The notes under the pieces: generated by a model | The model's database searches: none | What the model saw: only the letters and a program-made list of their open reading frames with translations | What the model was told of the DNA's origin: nothing | Shown: piece after piece, positions 1 through 7,801 of the stretch | How the letters are laid out: each line of letters begins with the position of its first letter | Position numbering within the stretch: the stretch's first letter is position 1 | Translations under genes and position numbers: made by a program | NCBI GenBank assembly: GCA_044226045.1 | Contig: JBGAHR010000007.1 | Location: 62,001-126,000 of the forward strand | Direction of reading: 5' to 3' | From: Endoryza sp044226045 | Lineage (GTDB): Bacteria > Bacteroidota > Bacteroidia > Chitinophagales > Chitinophagaceae | Length of the DNA stretch: 64,000 bases

Positions 1-429
1 GACGGAAGCGGTAAGATGAGTAAAAGTGAAAACCAACTGGCCACCCTGTATCTGTCAGACAGCGACGAACTGATCCGTAAGAAGATCATGAAGGCCAAAA
101 CAGACAGCGGCCCAACAGCGCCTAATACACCCAAGCCCGATTATATCGAAAACATCTTCCTGTTGCTTAAGCTGGTCAGTTCGGAAGACGTATATCAAAA
201 ATTTTCAGCGGACTATGACAACGCGAATATCCGCTATGGAGATCTGAAAAAACAGTTGGGCGAGGATATGGTTAACTTTATCAGGCCAATCAGGGAAAAA
301 GCAGAATCCATCCAGCATGACTCGGCTTATATCAAAAGAATCATGGAACAGGGGGCAGAAAAGGCAAGAAAAAGTGCCCGGGAAACCATAAAGATTGTCA
401 GGGAATCGATGAGATTCAACTATTACTAA
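1..429 (+). CDS. trpS: tryptophanyl-tRNA synthetase, C-terminal part (5' cut by window edge)
   Basis: The reading frame is open from base 1 and begins with GSGKMSKSENQ, which contains the class I aminoacyl-tRNA synthetase KMSKS signature. The downstream text (IRKKIMKAKTD, then a helical C-terminal tail) fits the end of bacterial TrpRS, which charges tRNA-Trp in the cytoplasm. An ATG at 16 lies inside the KMSKS motif and is not a real start; the true start is outside the window. The stop is TAA at 427-429. A deoxynucleoside kinase follows on the same strand after 80 bp. The family call is firm because of the motif and its context; the protein is incomplete only because of the window edge. Confidence 0.9.
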   Translation, partial: DGSGKMSKSENQLATLYLSDSDELIRKKIMKAKTDSGPTAPNTPKPDYIENIFLLLKLVSSEDVYQKFSADYDNANIRYGDLKKQLGEDMVNFIRPIREKAESIQHDSAYIKRIMEQGAEKARKSARETIKIVRESMRFNYY

Positions 430-509
430 ACCGGGGCAATATTCTTTTGAGGGGAAGCCTAATCTTTCTATATTCATTCTTTAAACATTAAACTCCTGCA
501 GGCAAGGGC

Positions 510-1145
510 ATGGCGAAGAGTAAAAAACCTAAACATATCGCGGTAGCTGGTAATATCGGTGCCGGTAAAACGACACTGACTGAATTACTCAGTAAACATT
601 ATCGCTGGATACCCCAGTTCGAAGACGTGGATCATAATCCGTACCTAATGGACTTTTATGAAGACATGCCACGCTGGAGTTTCAACCTGCAAATCTATTT
701 CCTCAACAGCCGTTTAAACCAGCTGCTGGATATACATCGCGGAACAGAAACGGTTGTACAGGATCGCACGATCTATGAAGACGCGCATATTTTCGCTCCC
801 AACCTGCACGAAATGGGACTCATGGGAAAGAGAGATTTCGATAATTACTTCCAGTTTTTCGAAACCCTCAAGACCATGGTACAACCACCCGATCTGCTGA
901 TCTACCTGAAAGCCTCTGTTCCCACGCTGGTTGCCCAGATTCAGAAAAGAGGCCGTGAATATGAAGAGAACATCCGCCTCGATTATTTGAAACGACTCAA
1001 TGACTACTACAACAAATGGATCGATAACTACAAAGAGGGTCCATTGCTGGTGATCGATGTCGATAAAAACAAATTCCCCGAAAACGAAGAACACCTGGGA
1101 GAGATCATTCGCAAGATAGACTCTCAGCTCTACGGTCTTTTCTAA
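510..1145 (+). CDS. deoxynucleoside kinase (dNK/dCK family)
   Basis: A 211-residue protein with a P-loop at residues 14-22 (GNIGAGKTT), the DR-type catalytic motif in VQDRTIYEDAHIF, and an arginine-rich lid (KRGREYEENIR) near residue 150. These are the landmarks of the deoxyadenosine/deoxyguanosine/deoxycytidine kinase family, which phosphorylates salvaged deoxynucleosides with ATP. Length is normal for the bacterial family. Substrate specificity cannot be read from the sequence. It lies 80 bp after trpS on the same strand and is followed by a repeat-rich convergent junction. No strong ribosome binding site is visible, as is usual in Bacteroidota. Confidence 0.9.
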   Translation: MAKSKKPKHIAVAGNIGAGKTTLTELLSKHYRWIPQFEDVDHNPYLMDFYEDMPRWSFNLQIYFLNSRLNQLLDIHRGTETVVQDRTIYEDAHIFAPNLHEMGLMGKRDFDNYFQFFETLKTMVQPPDLLIYLKASVPTLVAQIQKRGREYEENIRLDYLKRLNDYYNKWIDNYKEGPLLVIDVDKNKFPENEEHLGEIIRKIDSQLYGLF

Positions 1146-1310
1146 TCATATTTGGAATATTTATAGACTTTCTTCTCATGAAAAATCATTTATGAGACAG
1201 GCAGTTTTTTTACGCGCGAACCAGAATACCCCTTGCTAAAACATAGTCCAAAGGGTTCCTATATTAATCAATCGGAGTTGTCCTGGGAAAGTCGCGGAGC
1301 CCCATGTAGG

Positions 1311-1393
1311 AGAGCGGGAGCGAGAGTGAGAGCGAGAGCGGGAGTGAGAGCGAGAGCGGGAGCGGGAGTGAGAGCGAGAGCGGGAGCGGGAAC
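1311..1393. repeat. purine-rich hexamer tract (GAGCGG/GAGTGA units)
   Basis: About 83 bp built almost entirely of six-base units GAGCGG, GAGCGA and GAGTGA. The 18-mer GAGTGAGAGCGAGAGCGG recurs three times. An open frame runs through it but codes only for Arg/Ala/Gly/Val low complexity and is not a gene. A degenerate copy of the same type, in reverse complement, lies in the junction at 14206-14231. The 398 bp between the kinase and the DUF922 gene hold this tract and the composite repeat at 1405-1522, and nothing else I can name. Confidence 0.85.
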
Positions 1394-1404
1394 GAATGCC
1401 GTAT

Positions 1405-1522
1405 CGCATTGGCAATTTGCATTTAATCCGTCATTCGTAATCCGTCATTCGTAATCCGTCATTCGTAATCCGTCATCAGTAATCACATTGGCGCATTGAC
1501 CAATTGTCAAATTGGCAAATTT
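1405..1522 (-). repeat. composite 8-nt/7-nt intergenic repeat, island A
   Basis: Read on the minus strand (outward from the DUF922 gene), this is a run of about five CAATnnGn octamers (CAATTTGA, CAATTGGT, CAATGCGC and similar) at 1522-1485. It passes directly into about nine heptamers of the form GATTACG/GATGACG (GRATKAC) at 1484-1424, then AAATGCAAATTGCCAATG. The same module order occurs at 9751, 14097-14395 and 44210-44517. It lies between convergent genes and no spacers interrupt the units. Confidence 0.85.
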
Positions 1523-1543
1523 CCGATATCCTGATCGGGTTGA

Positions 1544-2074
1544 TTATTTCCTGTACGCAGCAAATGCCTGCGTTCTTTTCAGGTTTTCGTGTATCGAATG
1601 CAGCCATTCCGTCTGTTTACGGGTGTTGCGGGAATGATCGGTTTCAGCGTCATACAACTGCTGCATATCATGATGCTGTTTCATGATGCCATCATAAAGG
1701 CGACTGATGTCATCATCTACCGTTTTCTCCTGGTAACGGTAAGTCGACAAAGCCTGGTTCAATAGCCGGGCATGCAATTCGGCGATGTCGAAATGTCCTT
1801 GTTCATGGGCCAGTATATAATCTGATTTTACCCTCACCCAGGATCTCGATTTGTCGAAGCGGCAACTAATGGAATAATGGAATCCATTGGAGCCATAGCC
1901 ATATTGAAAATTGATATTGCTGCTGGTAAGGGCGGCGTTGTCGGAGTTATTTACCGGCCGGGCCTGAAAATCCTCCCAGGTCAACTTTCGATTGGCTTTC
2001 CAGTCGATAAAATGCGATTGCTCACTTTCTTTCAGTGGCCACAACAAAAAGGATAGCAGGAATAATCTGAACAT
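1544..2074 (-). CDS. DUF922-family secreted protein with HExxH motif
   Basis: I start this at the ATG at 2074 (MFRLFLLSFLLWPL), which gives a short hydrophobic export signal and 176 residues; the frame is open further upstream but has no comparable start. Residues 90-94 read HEQGH within ILAHEQGHFDIAELHAR, the conserved core of DUF922 (PF06037), which looks like a zincin metallopeptidase motif. The preceding KLTWEDFQ segment is also typical. Family function is undetermined; peptidase activity is only inferred from HExxH. It is convergent with the kinase gene and lies downstream of pckA, separated by that gene's terminator. Confidence 0.75.
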   Translation of the reverse strand: MFRLFLLSFLLWPLKESEQSHFIDWKANRKLTWEDFQARPVNNSDNAALTSSNINFQYGYGSNGFHYSISCRFDKSRSWVRVKSDYILAHEQGHFDIAELHARLLNQALSTYRYQEKTVDDDISRLYDGIMKQHHDMQQLYDAETDHSRNTRKQTEWLHSIHENLKRTQAFAAYRK

Positions 2075-2152
2075 ATTATGGAGACGATAATCTGAAACGT
2101 AAAGTTGATTGCAAAAGTTCAAAGAAATTGTGAAATAGCTACCGGCATAATT

Positions 2153-2181
2153 AAAAAAATCGCCCCGCAGCGGGCGGGGCG
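2153..2181 (-). terminator. intrinsic terminator of pckA
   Basis: Minus-strand hairpin: CGCCCCGC at 2161-2168 pairs perfectly with GCGGGGCG at 2174-2181 over a 5-nt loop. On the minus strand it is followed by seven T (2159-2153). It lies 48 bp after the pckA stop codon. Confidence 0.85.
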
Positions 2182-2228
2182 AAGCAATGACAAGCAAGCA
2201 TTGATTATTACACTAAAAACAAGCGAGT

Positions 2229-3836
2229 TTATATTTTCGGAGCAGCCGACATCACTTCTTCCGTTACACCAGCAGCATATTTTTCGAAATTTTTGATGAA
2301 CTGAACAGCGAGTTTTCTGGACATCTCGTCATAGGCGTCTGCGTCTGCCCAGGTATTTCTCGGATTGAGTATTTCCGATGGAACTCCTTCACAAGCCGTC
2401 GGAATGGACAGTCCAAACACGGGCAAAGTTTTAAAAGCTACTTTATCCAGCGATCCGTTCAGGGCAGCTGTGATCATCGCACGGGTATAGCTCAGTTTCA
2501 TACGCGAACCGATTCCATAAGGGCCGCCGGTCCAGCCTGTATTGATCAGCCACACATTTACCCGGTTCCTGCGCATTCTTTCACCCAGCATGGTTGCATA
2601 CTTGCCCGGGTGCAGTGGCAGAAACGGCGCACCGAAACAGGCGCTGAAAGTTGTTTTCGGTTCTGTTACACCCGCTTCAGTGCCCGCCACTTTCGCAGTA
2701 TATCCGGAAATGAACTGGTACATCGCCTGTGCCTCATTGAGCCTCGAAACAGGAGGCAACACGCCATAGGCGTCGCAGGTGAGAAAGAAAATATTCTCCG
2801 GAGTGCCGCCGACGGATGGCTCCTGGGCATTGGAAATAAAATGCAGCGGATAAGATACCCGGGTGTTTTCTGTAATGTCTTTACAGCAGAAATCAATTCT
2901 CCCTGTCTGCTGACAGAGACCGGTATTTTCAACCAGTGCGCCGGGTCGGATAGCCTGGTAAATTTCGGGCTCTTTTTCCTCACTCAGATCAATGCATTTT
3001 GCATAACAACCTCCTTCGAAATTGAAGATCCCGTTTGGTCCCCAGCCATGTTCATCGTCACCGATCAATTGCCTGTTCGGATCCGCGCTGAGCGTAGTTT
3101 TTCCGGTTCCGCTAAGACCAAAGAAAAGGGCCGTATCTCCTTTCTTTCCCAGGTTGGCGGAGCAGTGCATGGAAAGTACATTGTGATGCAAGGGCAGCAC
3201 ATAGTTCAATACGGTGAAAATGCCTTTCTTGATCTCACCGGTATATCCGGTTCCCGCGATGAGGATGGTTTTATGTTTAAAAGAAATGACCGCTGCATTG
3301 TGTTGGCGAACGCCGGTTACCGCCGGATCCAGGTGAAGACCCGGCGCGCAAAGAATTGTCCAGGACGGTTCAAATTTCTCCAATTCTGGTTCGGTTGGGC
3401 GGATGAACATATTATAGGCAAACAGATTGCCTGCTGGTTGTTCATTCACTACACGGATGTTTATCCGATAACGGGGATCGGCGCAAGCCTGGCAATCACG
3501 TACCCATACTTCAGGGCAATTATTGAGATATTGTATGATCTGCTCACGGATTACATGAAAGTATTTTTCTTCCAGCGGCAGATTAAAATCATTCCAGTTA
3601 ACCGTGTTCGCAGTCAGTTCATCTTTTACGGTGAACTTGTCTTTCGGACTTCTGCCAGTGAATTCTCCCGTTTTAATAACGAGCGCGCCGGTATCATTCA
3701 ACACGCCCTGGCCCAGGCGAAGGGTATCCTGAATTAATTCGTCAGGAGTGGTTTGATAGTGAACATTGGAATGCTTCAGCCCAAGCTGATGAAGCTGTTC
3801 CATAGGTAGGGTTAGCAATGACAAAGACATACACAA
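2229..3836 (-). CDS. pckA: phosphoenolpyruvate carboxykinase (ATP)
   Basis: A 535-residue protein of normal length for ATP-type PEPCK, which converts oxaloacetate and ATP to PEP, CO2 and ADP and opens gluconeogenesis. Visible motifs: GTGYTGEIKKG (about 195-205), the kinase P-loop FFGLSGTGKTTLS (about 238-250), the metal-binding LIGDDEHGW (about 257-265), and GAPFLPLHP and WTGGPYGIGSRMKLSYTR near the C-terminus. The start at 3836 is the first ATG after a well-formed promoter; ATGs 2 or 11 codons further in are possible. It is transcribed alone, with its own terminator at 2153-2181. Two perfect palindromes upstream suggest regulated expression. Confidence 0.97.
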   Translation of the reverse strand: MCMSLSLLTLPMEQLHQLGLKHSNVHYQTTPDELIQDTLRLGQGVLNDTGALVIKTGEFTGRSPKDKFTVKDELTANTVNWNDFNLPLEEKYFHVIREQIIQYLNNCPEVWVRDCQACADPRYRINIRVVNEQPAGNLFAYNMFIRPTEPELEKFEPSWTILCAPGLHLDPAVTGVRQHNAAVISFKHKTILIAGTGYTGEIKKGIFTVLNYVLPLHHNVLSMHCSANLGKKGDTALFFGLSGTGKTTLSADPNRQLIGDDEHGWGPNGIFNFEGGCYAKCIDLSEEKEPEIYQAIRPGALVENTGLCQQTGRIDFCCKDITENTRVSYPLHFISNAQEPSVGGTPENIFFLTCDAYGVLPPVSRLNEAQAMYQFISGYTAKVAGTEAGVTEPKTTFSACFGAPFLPLHPGKYATMLGERMRRNRVNVWLINTGWTGGPYGIGSRMKLSYTRAMITAALNGSLDKVAFKTLPVFGLSIPTACEGVPSEILNPRNTWADADAYDEMSRKLAVQFIKNFEKYAAGVTEEVMSAAPKI

Positions 3837-3852
3837 GCTGTTTGTTGAACGG

Positions 3853-3884
3853 CAAAGCTAATTTTAAAAAATGTCTAAGACAAA
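3853..3884 (-). promoter_or_regulatory. pckA promoter (Bacteroidota type)
   Basis: On the minus strand: TTTG (3884-3881), 20-nt spacer, TAGCTTTG (3860-3853). This matches the Bacteroidota consensus TTTG-N19-21-TAnnTTTG. The predicted transcript start leaves a leader of about 10 nt before the ATG at 3836. Confidence 0.75.
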
Positions 3885-3903
3885 GGCCAAAAAACAGCTC
3901 GGA

Positions 3904-3918
3904 TTAGATATTATCTAA
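3904..3918. promoter_or_regulatory. 15-bp palindrome upstream of pckA (TTAGATA-T-TATCTAA)
   Basis: A perfect 7-1-7 inverted repeat placed 20 bp upstream of the pckA -33 element. A second inverted repeat, CTAACA-TT-TGTTAG, is at 3950-3963; both share CTAA/TTAG ends. They are candidate operators for an unidentified regulator of pckA. The remaining sequence between pckA and the small gene at 4186 (3964-4115) shows only a short AAGTG-TTTT-CACTT repeat at 4080-4093. Confidence 0.5.
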
Positions 3919-4115
3919 CCAGTGGCGGAAATTATTAAATGAATTATTGCTAACATTTGTTAGTATTAAAGAAGGGTAACTACAGACCAATTGGGACCAT
4001 TGAGAAAATCTAAATCTTGGTAAGGAAAATGGCACTAAGGCCGGCAAACTGATAACCTGCTCAAATAACCAACACAATCAAGTGTTTTCACTTAACATTA
4101 ATCGACGAGTGGGGG

Positions 4116-4123
4116 TATCTTTG
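4116..4123 (+). promoter_or_regulatory. candidate -7 element (TATCTTTG) for the small gene at 4186
   Basis: An exact TAnnTTTG match 62 bp before the ATG at 4186. No convincing -33 TTTG is present at the expected distance, so the call rests on the -7 box and on the terminator found after the gene. Confidence 0.45.
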
Positions 4124-4185
4124 CCAAAGTTCTGCCGGATGAAGTTTGATAAGTTCCCCAACATCAAACCAAAAATTTTTTCTTT

Positions 4186-4377
4186 ATGTCTCTGGAGCAT
4201 ACAATCAAGTCCATACTGGACACCGTCGTTTTGATATCTGCACAAAATGATCAAATTCTCACACGCATGGAAACCATTGACAAAAGGCTTTCAGGAATGG
4301 AGGTGAAGATGGCACAGGTGGAGAGATGGGTTTCTTTAGAGAACGCCAATTTTCAGATTGGAGGGGTGAATGCCTGA
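4186..4377 (+). CDS. small coiled-coil protein of unknown function (63 aa)
   Basis: A 63-residue protein beginning MSLEHTIKSILDTVVLISAQ. It shows heptad-like spacing of I/L/V (ILTRMETIDKRLSGMEVKM) that predicts a short coiled coil, and it has no signal peptide or membrane segment. I do not recognise a family. It is unlikely to be random: a TATCTTTG box lies upstream and a clean intrinsic terminator sits 25 bp after the stop, so it forms a one-gene transcription unit between pckA and the aminopeptidase gene. The helical, Lys/Glu/Met-rich composition suggests an oligomerising or partner-binding peptide, but no role can be assigned. Confidence 0.6.
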   Translation: MSLEHTIKSILDTVVLISAQNDQILTRMETIDKRLSGMEVKMAQVERWVSLENANFQIGGVNA

Positions 4378-4401
4378 ACAATGTCAGAAGATATTATGAG
4401 T

Positions 4402-4427
4402 AAAGGCTCCTGGTGGAGCCTTTTTTA
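4402..4427 (+). terminator. intrinsic terminator after the 63-aa gene
   Basis: AAAGGCTCC (4402-4410), loop TGGT, GGAGCCTTT (4415-4423), running into a T tract ending at 4426. A 9-bp perfect stem. Confidence 0.85.
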
Positions 4428-4607
4428 TACTGTTCTGTATAGTTAAATCTGTTCCGCCCCCTGAATAACCGGAATGCATATAATCACGTTCAGACAAACC
4501 AGGTAAACACCATATCCAAACAATTTGTGAAGGGATGAGGAGGGGAGGCGAGGGTCACTTGGCTGCGATACCTTATTTTTACGGCCATTCTTAACTAATT
4601 GTCTACC

Positions 4608-5897
4608 ATGAAATATCTTCCCCTGAATCCAGAAATTTTTATCGGTAACCGGAAACGATTTACGGAGCGAATGAAGCCTGGTTCCATCGCGATTTTCAAC
4701 AGCAACGACGAACTGCCCACTAATGGGGACGCCTTACACCGGTTTAAACAAAACAGCGATCTGTACTGGCTGTGCGGCATCGACCAGGAAGATACCATGG
4801 TGATTATTTTTCCGGATAATCCCGATCCGGCTTACCGGGAAGTGCTGGTACTGGTACGACCCAATGAACTGAAAGAAAAATGGGATGGGAAAAGATTAAG
4901 AGCCGAAGAAGCGAAAAAGATATCCGGTATTCAAACAGTGATCTGGCTGGATACCCTCGATTCCATTCTGCAAACCTGGATTCACCTCGCAGAAACCATT
5001 TACCTGAACACCAACGAAAACGACCGCAAAGCAAACCTGGTGCCTGTTCGCGACTACCGCTATGCGGAAGAAATGAAACGTCGTTATCCCCTTCATCATT
5101 ATGAACGCAGCGCGCGAATCATGAAGGATCTGCGCGCCATCAAATCTTCATTGGAAGTGGAAGTGATGCAAAAAGCCATTGATATCACGCATGAAACATT
5201 TCTGCGGGTGATGAAGATGCTCCGGCCAGGGGTAATGGAATATGAAATTGAAGCGGAAGTGCTGCATTCCTTTCTCTCGCAGCGAGCTACCGGACCGGCC
5301 TATCAATCCATTATCGCTTCCGGCGATAATGCCCGTATTCTGCATTATATTTCCAACAATGCCGAATGCAGGGATGGAGACCTGGTGCTGATGGATTTTG
5401 GCGCTGAATATGGAGGATACTGCGCGGATCTTACCAGGACTATCCCCGTTAATGGAAGATTTACACCCAGGCAGAAAGAAGTATACAATGCCTGCCTGGC
5501 CCTGCATAATTATGCAAAGAGCATTTTAAAACCGGGGATCACGATCGCAGAGTATACAGACAAAGTGGGAGAGGAAGCGACAAGGCAATTTCTAACCATA
5601 GGGCTGCTCACTGACGAAGACATCAAAAACGAAACGAAGGAGAACAGGGCCTACCGGAAATACCTGTATCATGGCATCTCCCATCACCTGGGTATTGATG
5701 TTCATGACCTCGGCACCAGAACGGAACCGATCAGGGAAGGCATGGTTTTCACCGTGGAGCCCGGCATTTACATTGAGCAGGAAAAAATGGGCATCCGAAT
5801 TGAAAACAATGTATGGATTACCGCCAATGGAAACAAGGACCTGTTCGAAAAGGTTCCCATTACAGTGGAAGAGATCGAAGCAGCGATGAAAAAATAG
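4608..5897 (+). CDS. pepP: Xaa-Pro aminopeptidase (M24B family)
   Basis: A 429-residue metallopeptidase that removes the N-terminal residue when proline is second. An N-terminal creatinase-like domain (1-170) precedes a pita-bread catalytic domain. The five metal ligands are visible: Asp263 (MDFGAEYGG), Asp274 (CADLTRT), His359 (HGISHHLG), Glu384 (TVEPGIY) and Glu399 (IRIENN). I take the ATG at 4608; an in-frame TTG at 4599 would add three residues and is less likely. No signal peptide, so it is cytoplasmic. It is monocistronic or leads into pssA 97 bp downstream. Confidence 0.93.
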   Translation: MKYLPLNPEIFIGNRKRFTERMKPGSIAIFNSNDELPTNGDALHRFKQNSDLYWLCGIDQEDTMVIIFPDNPDPAYREVLVLVRPNELKEKWDGKRLRAEEAKKISGIQTVIWLDTLDSILQTWIHLAETIYLNTNENDRKANLVPVRDYRYAEEMKRRYPLHHYERSARIMKDLRAIKSSLEVEVMQKAIDITHETFLRVMKMLRPGVMEYEIEAEVLHSFLSQRATGPAYQSIIASGDNARILHYISNNAECRDGDLVLMDFGAEYGGYCADLTRTIPVNGRFTPRQKEVYNACLALHNYAKSILKPGITIAEYTDKVGEEATRQFLTIGLLTDEDIKNETKENRAYRKYLYHGISHHLGIDVHDLGTRTEPIREGMVFTVEPGIYIEQEKMGIRIENNVWITANGNKDLFEKVPITVEEIEAAMKK

Positions 5898-5994
5898 TTC
5901 CGTGCGAAAATCGGGGAAATATTCCATGTCAAATCTGAAAATTCTTTGAATCTTTGAGGCCGGCCAATGGCGCCATACTAATCCATTAGAACAA

Positions 5995-6759
5995 ATGAAA
6001 CAAATTCCAAACCTTTTTACCCTGCTAAATTTATTTTTCGGTTGTTGCGCGATCGTTTTTGTCATGCAGCATGGCATTTCGATAGCCACTGATGAAACCG
6101 GAGCACAGTTTGTATCCATGCCGGAAGAAATTTGGTGGGCAAGCGCTTTTATCGGTTTGGCAGCCATTGTTGATTTCCTCGATGGATTTGTAGCAAGAAT
6201 GATGAAAGCTACTTCCGACATGGGCAAACAACTGGATTCGCTGGCGGATGTAGTCAGTTTTGGCGTGGCGCCGGCGCTGATCATCTTTCATTTTCTCCGA
6301 TTATCCTACTCCAGGGATGAAAATGGTCTTAATATCAGCTGGTGGGTTCTTTCACCGGCATTCATATTCGCCTGTGCTGCTGCTTACAGGCTGGCCAAGT
6401 TCAACCTGTCTACCGATCAGGTATATGGTTTCAAAGGAGTGCCTACGCCCGCAGCCGGTCTTTTGGTAGCTTCTTTCCCGCTCATTTACTGGAATACCGA
6501 TTCTGCAACCGTGATCAATTTGTTTTACAACAAGTGGTTCTGGTATGCATTGGTTGCCGTTGTAAGCTGGCTGATGGTGAGCAACCTGCCCCTGATGGCA
6601 TTGAAGTTCCGGGATTTTTCCGTGAAGAATAATCTTCCCAAGATCATCCTGCTGCTGATTGGTATTGCTTCAGCTGTTTTATTGCACTGGCTGGCAGTTC
6701 CCGTTGTATTCATCCTTTATATTGTACTATCTTTGGCCTTCAAAAATAAAACGACATGA
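5995..6759 (+). CDS. pssA: CDP-diacylglycerol-serine O-phosphatidyltransferase
   Basis: A 254-residue integral membrane enzyme with the CDP-alcohol phosphatidyltransferase signature at residues 63-85: DG..AR........G...D...D (FLDGFVARMM...MGKQLDSLAD). About seven hydrophobic segments follow the family topology. The product phosphatidylserine is the precursor of phosphatidylethanolamine. The bacterial PssA (Bacillus-like) subfamily is favoured over PgsA by the N-terminal PNLFTLLNLFFGCCAIV and length. The stop codon overlaps the purS start by four bases (ATGA), so the genes are translationally coupled. Confidence 0.9.
   Translation: MKQIPNLFTLLNLFFGCCAIVFVMQHGISIATDETGAQFVSMPEEIWWASAFIGLAAIVDFLDGFVARMMKATSDMGKQLDSLADVVSFGVAPALIIFHFLRLSYSRDENGLNISWWVLSPAFIFACAAAYRLAKFNLSTDQVYGFKGVPTPAAGLLVASFPLIYWNTDSATVINLFYNKWFWYALVAVVSWLMVSNLPLMALKFRDFSVKNNLPKIILLLIGIASAVLLHWLAVPVVFILYIVLSLAFKNKTT
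6728..6735 (+). promoter_or_regulatory. possible internal promoter -7 box for purS-rsmI
   Basis: TATCTTTG, an exact TAnnTTTG match inside the last codons of pssA, 20 bp before the purS ATG. It may allow purS-rsmI to be expressed separately from pssA. No clear -33 element, so the assignment is weak. Confidence 0.3.
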
Positions 6760-7001
6760 CATATACAGTCCAGGTGAAAGTGATGCCGCTTAAAGAATTG
6801 CTCGATCCCCAGGGTAAGGCGGTAATGAGCGGCCTCTCCAATCTTGGTATCAAGGAAATTTCTGATGTCCGGATTGGAAAAAACATCACCCTCCAGGTAG
6901 ACGCGGCAGATGAAACACAAGCCAAACAACTGGCAGAAACTGCTGCCAAAAAACTGCTGGCCAACCCGGTAATGGAGTATTTTGAAGTTTCCGTAAACTG
7001 A
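6756..7001 (+). CDS. purS: phosphoribosylformylglycinamidine synthase subunit PurS
   Basis: An 81-residue protein with the compact PurS fold pattern: MTYTVQVKVMPLKELLDPQGKAV, then GLSNLGIKEISDVRIGK, then a C-terminal VMEYFEVSV strand. PurS joins PurL and PurQ in the three-subunit FGAM synthase of purine biosynthesis. The small-PurL/PurQ/PurS arrangement is therefore expected elsewhere in this genome, though neither partner is in the window. It overlaps pssA by four bases and is followed by rsmI after 20 bp. Confidence 0.9.
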   Translation: MTYTVQVKVMPLKELLDPQGKAVMSGLSNLGIKEISDVRIGKNITLQVDAADETQAKQLAETAAKKLLANPVMEYFEVSVN

Positions 7002-7021
7002 TTTTTGCCCCCCGATGCCGC

Positions 7022-7696
7022 ATGCTCTATATCGTTCCAACACCTATCGGTAACCTGCAGGATATTACGCTGAGAGCGATCGAGGTGTTGAAGTCTGTAG
7101 ACCTGATCCTGGCAGAAGATACCCGGAACTCTATTCATTTGCTGAATCATTTCCAGATTATTTGTCCCCTTACTCCTTATCACCAGCACAACGAACACCA
7201 GGTTTTGCAGCATCTGATTAACCAGTTGCTGCAAGGGAAAAAAATGGCACTGATTTCCGATGCGGGTACGCCTGGAATTTCCGATCCTGCTTTTTTACTG
7301 GTCAGGGAATGTATTAAAGTGGGTGTTAAAGTTGAATGCCTGCCGGGTGCCACCGCCTTTGTGCCGGCCCTGGTCAACTCAGGTCTTACCACCAACCGAT
7401 TCGCCTTTGAAGGTTTTCTTCCTGTTAAGAAAGGCCGGCAAACCATGTTGAAGAAATTAGCGTCTGAAGAAAGAACCATGATCTTTTATGAATCCCCTCA
7501 TCGGCTGATCAAGGCCCTGGAGGAATTCATAGAGCATTTTGGCCCCACCCGGAAATGCAGCGTGAGCAGGGAACTGTCTAAAATACATGAAGAGAACGCC
7601 AGAGGAACCCTGCAGGAGGTCTGCGACCATTTCCGCCAGAAGGAAGTGAAAGGGGAGATCGTTATTGTGGTGGAGGGTACAGAACAAGCGGAATAG
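7022..7696 (+). CDS. rsmI: 16S rRNA (cytidine1402-2'-O)-methyltransferase
   Basis: 224 residues of the SAM-dependent tetrapyrrole-methylase-like fold. The N-terminus MLYIVPTPIGNLQDIT is diagnostic for RsmI; LAEDTRNS, SDAGTPGISDPA and LPGATAFVPALVNSG follow in the usual order. It 2'-O-methylates C1402 in the ribosomal decoding centre. The protein is slightly shorter than longer RsmI forms because it lacks a C-terminal extension, which is common in the phylum. It is the third gene of pssA-purS-rsmI. Confidence 0.95.
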   Translation: MLYIVPTPIGNLQDITLRAIEVLKSVDLILAEDTRNSIHLLNHFQIICPLTPYHQHNEHQVLQHLINQLLQGKKMALISDAGTPGISDPAFLLVRECIKVGVKVECLPGATAFVPALVNSGLTTNRFAFEGFLPVKKGRQTMLKKLASEERTMIFYESPHRLIKALEEFIEHFGPTRKCSVSRELSKIHEENARGTLQEVCDHFRQKEVKGEIVIVVEGTEQAE

Positions 7697-7801
7697 TTCC
7701 CATTATATATCTTCTAACGCTTATGTGAAAGGGACCGGTAGTGTAAAACATTCGGTGCTCATTCGGTAAAACCAGATATTTGTTCAAATAAAGTTTGTTG
7801 T

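Noticed and set aside
1233..1454. Open frame of 73 codons across the purine-rich tract
   Set aside because: It encodes only Arg/Ala/Gly/Val low complexity from a hexamer repeat and has no protein-like composition outside it.
2610..3737. 375-codon plus-strand frame
   Set aside because: Lies wholly antisense to pckA, whose motifs are complete; a shadow of its codon bias.
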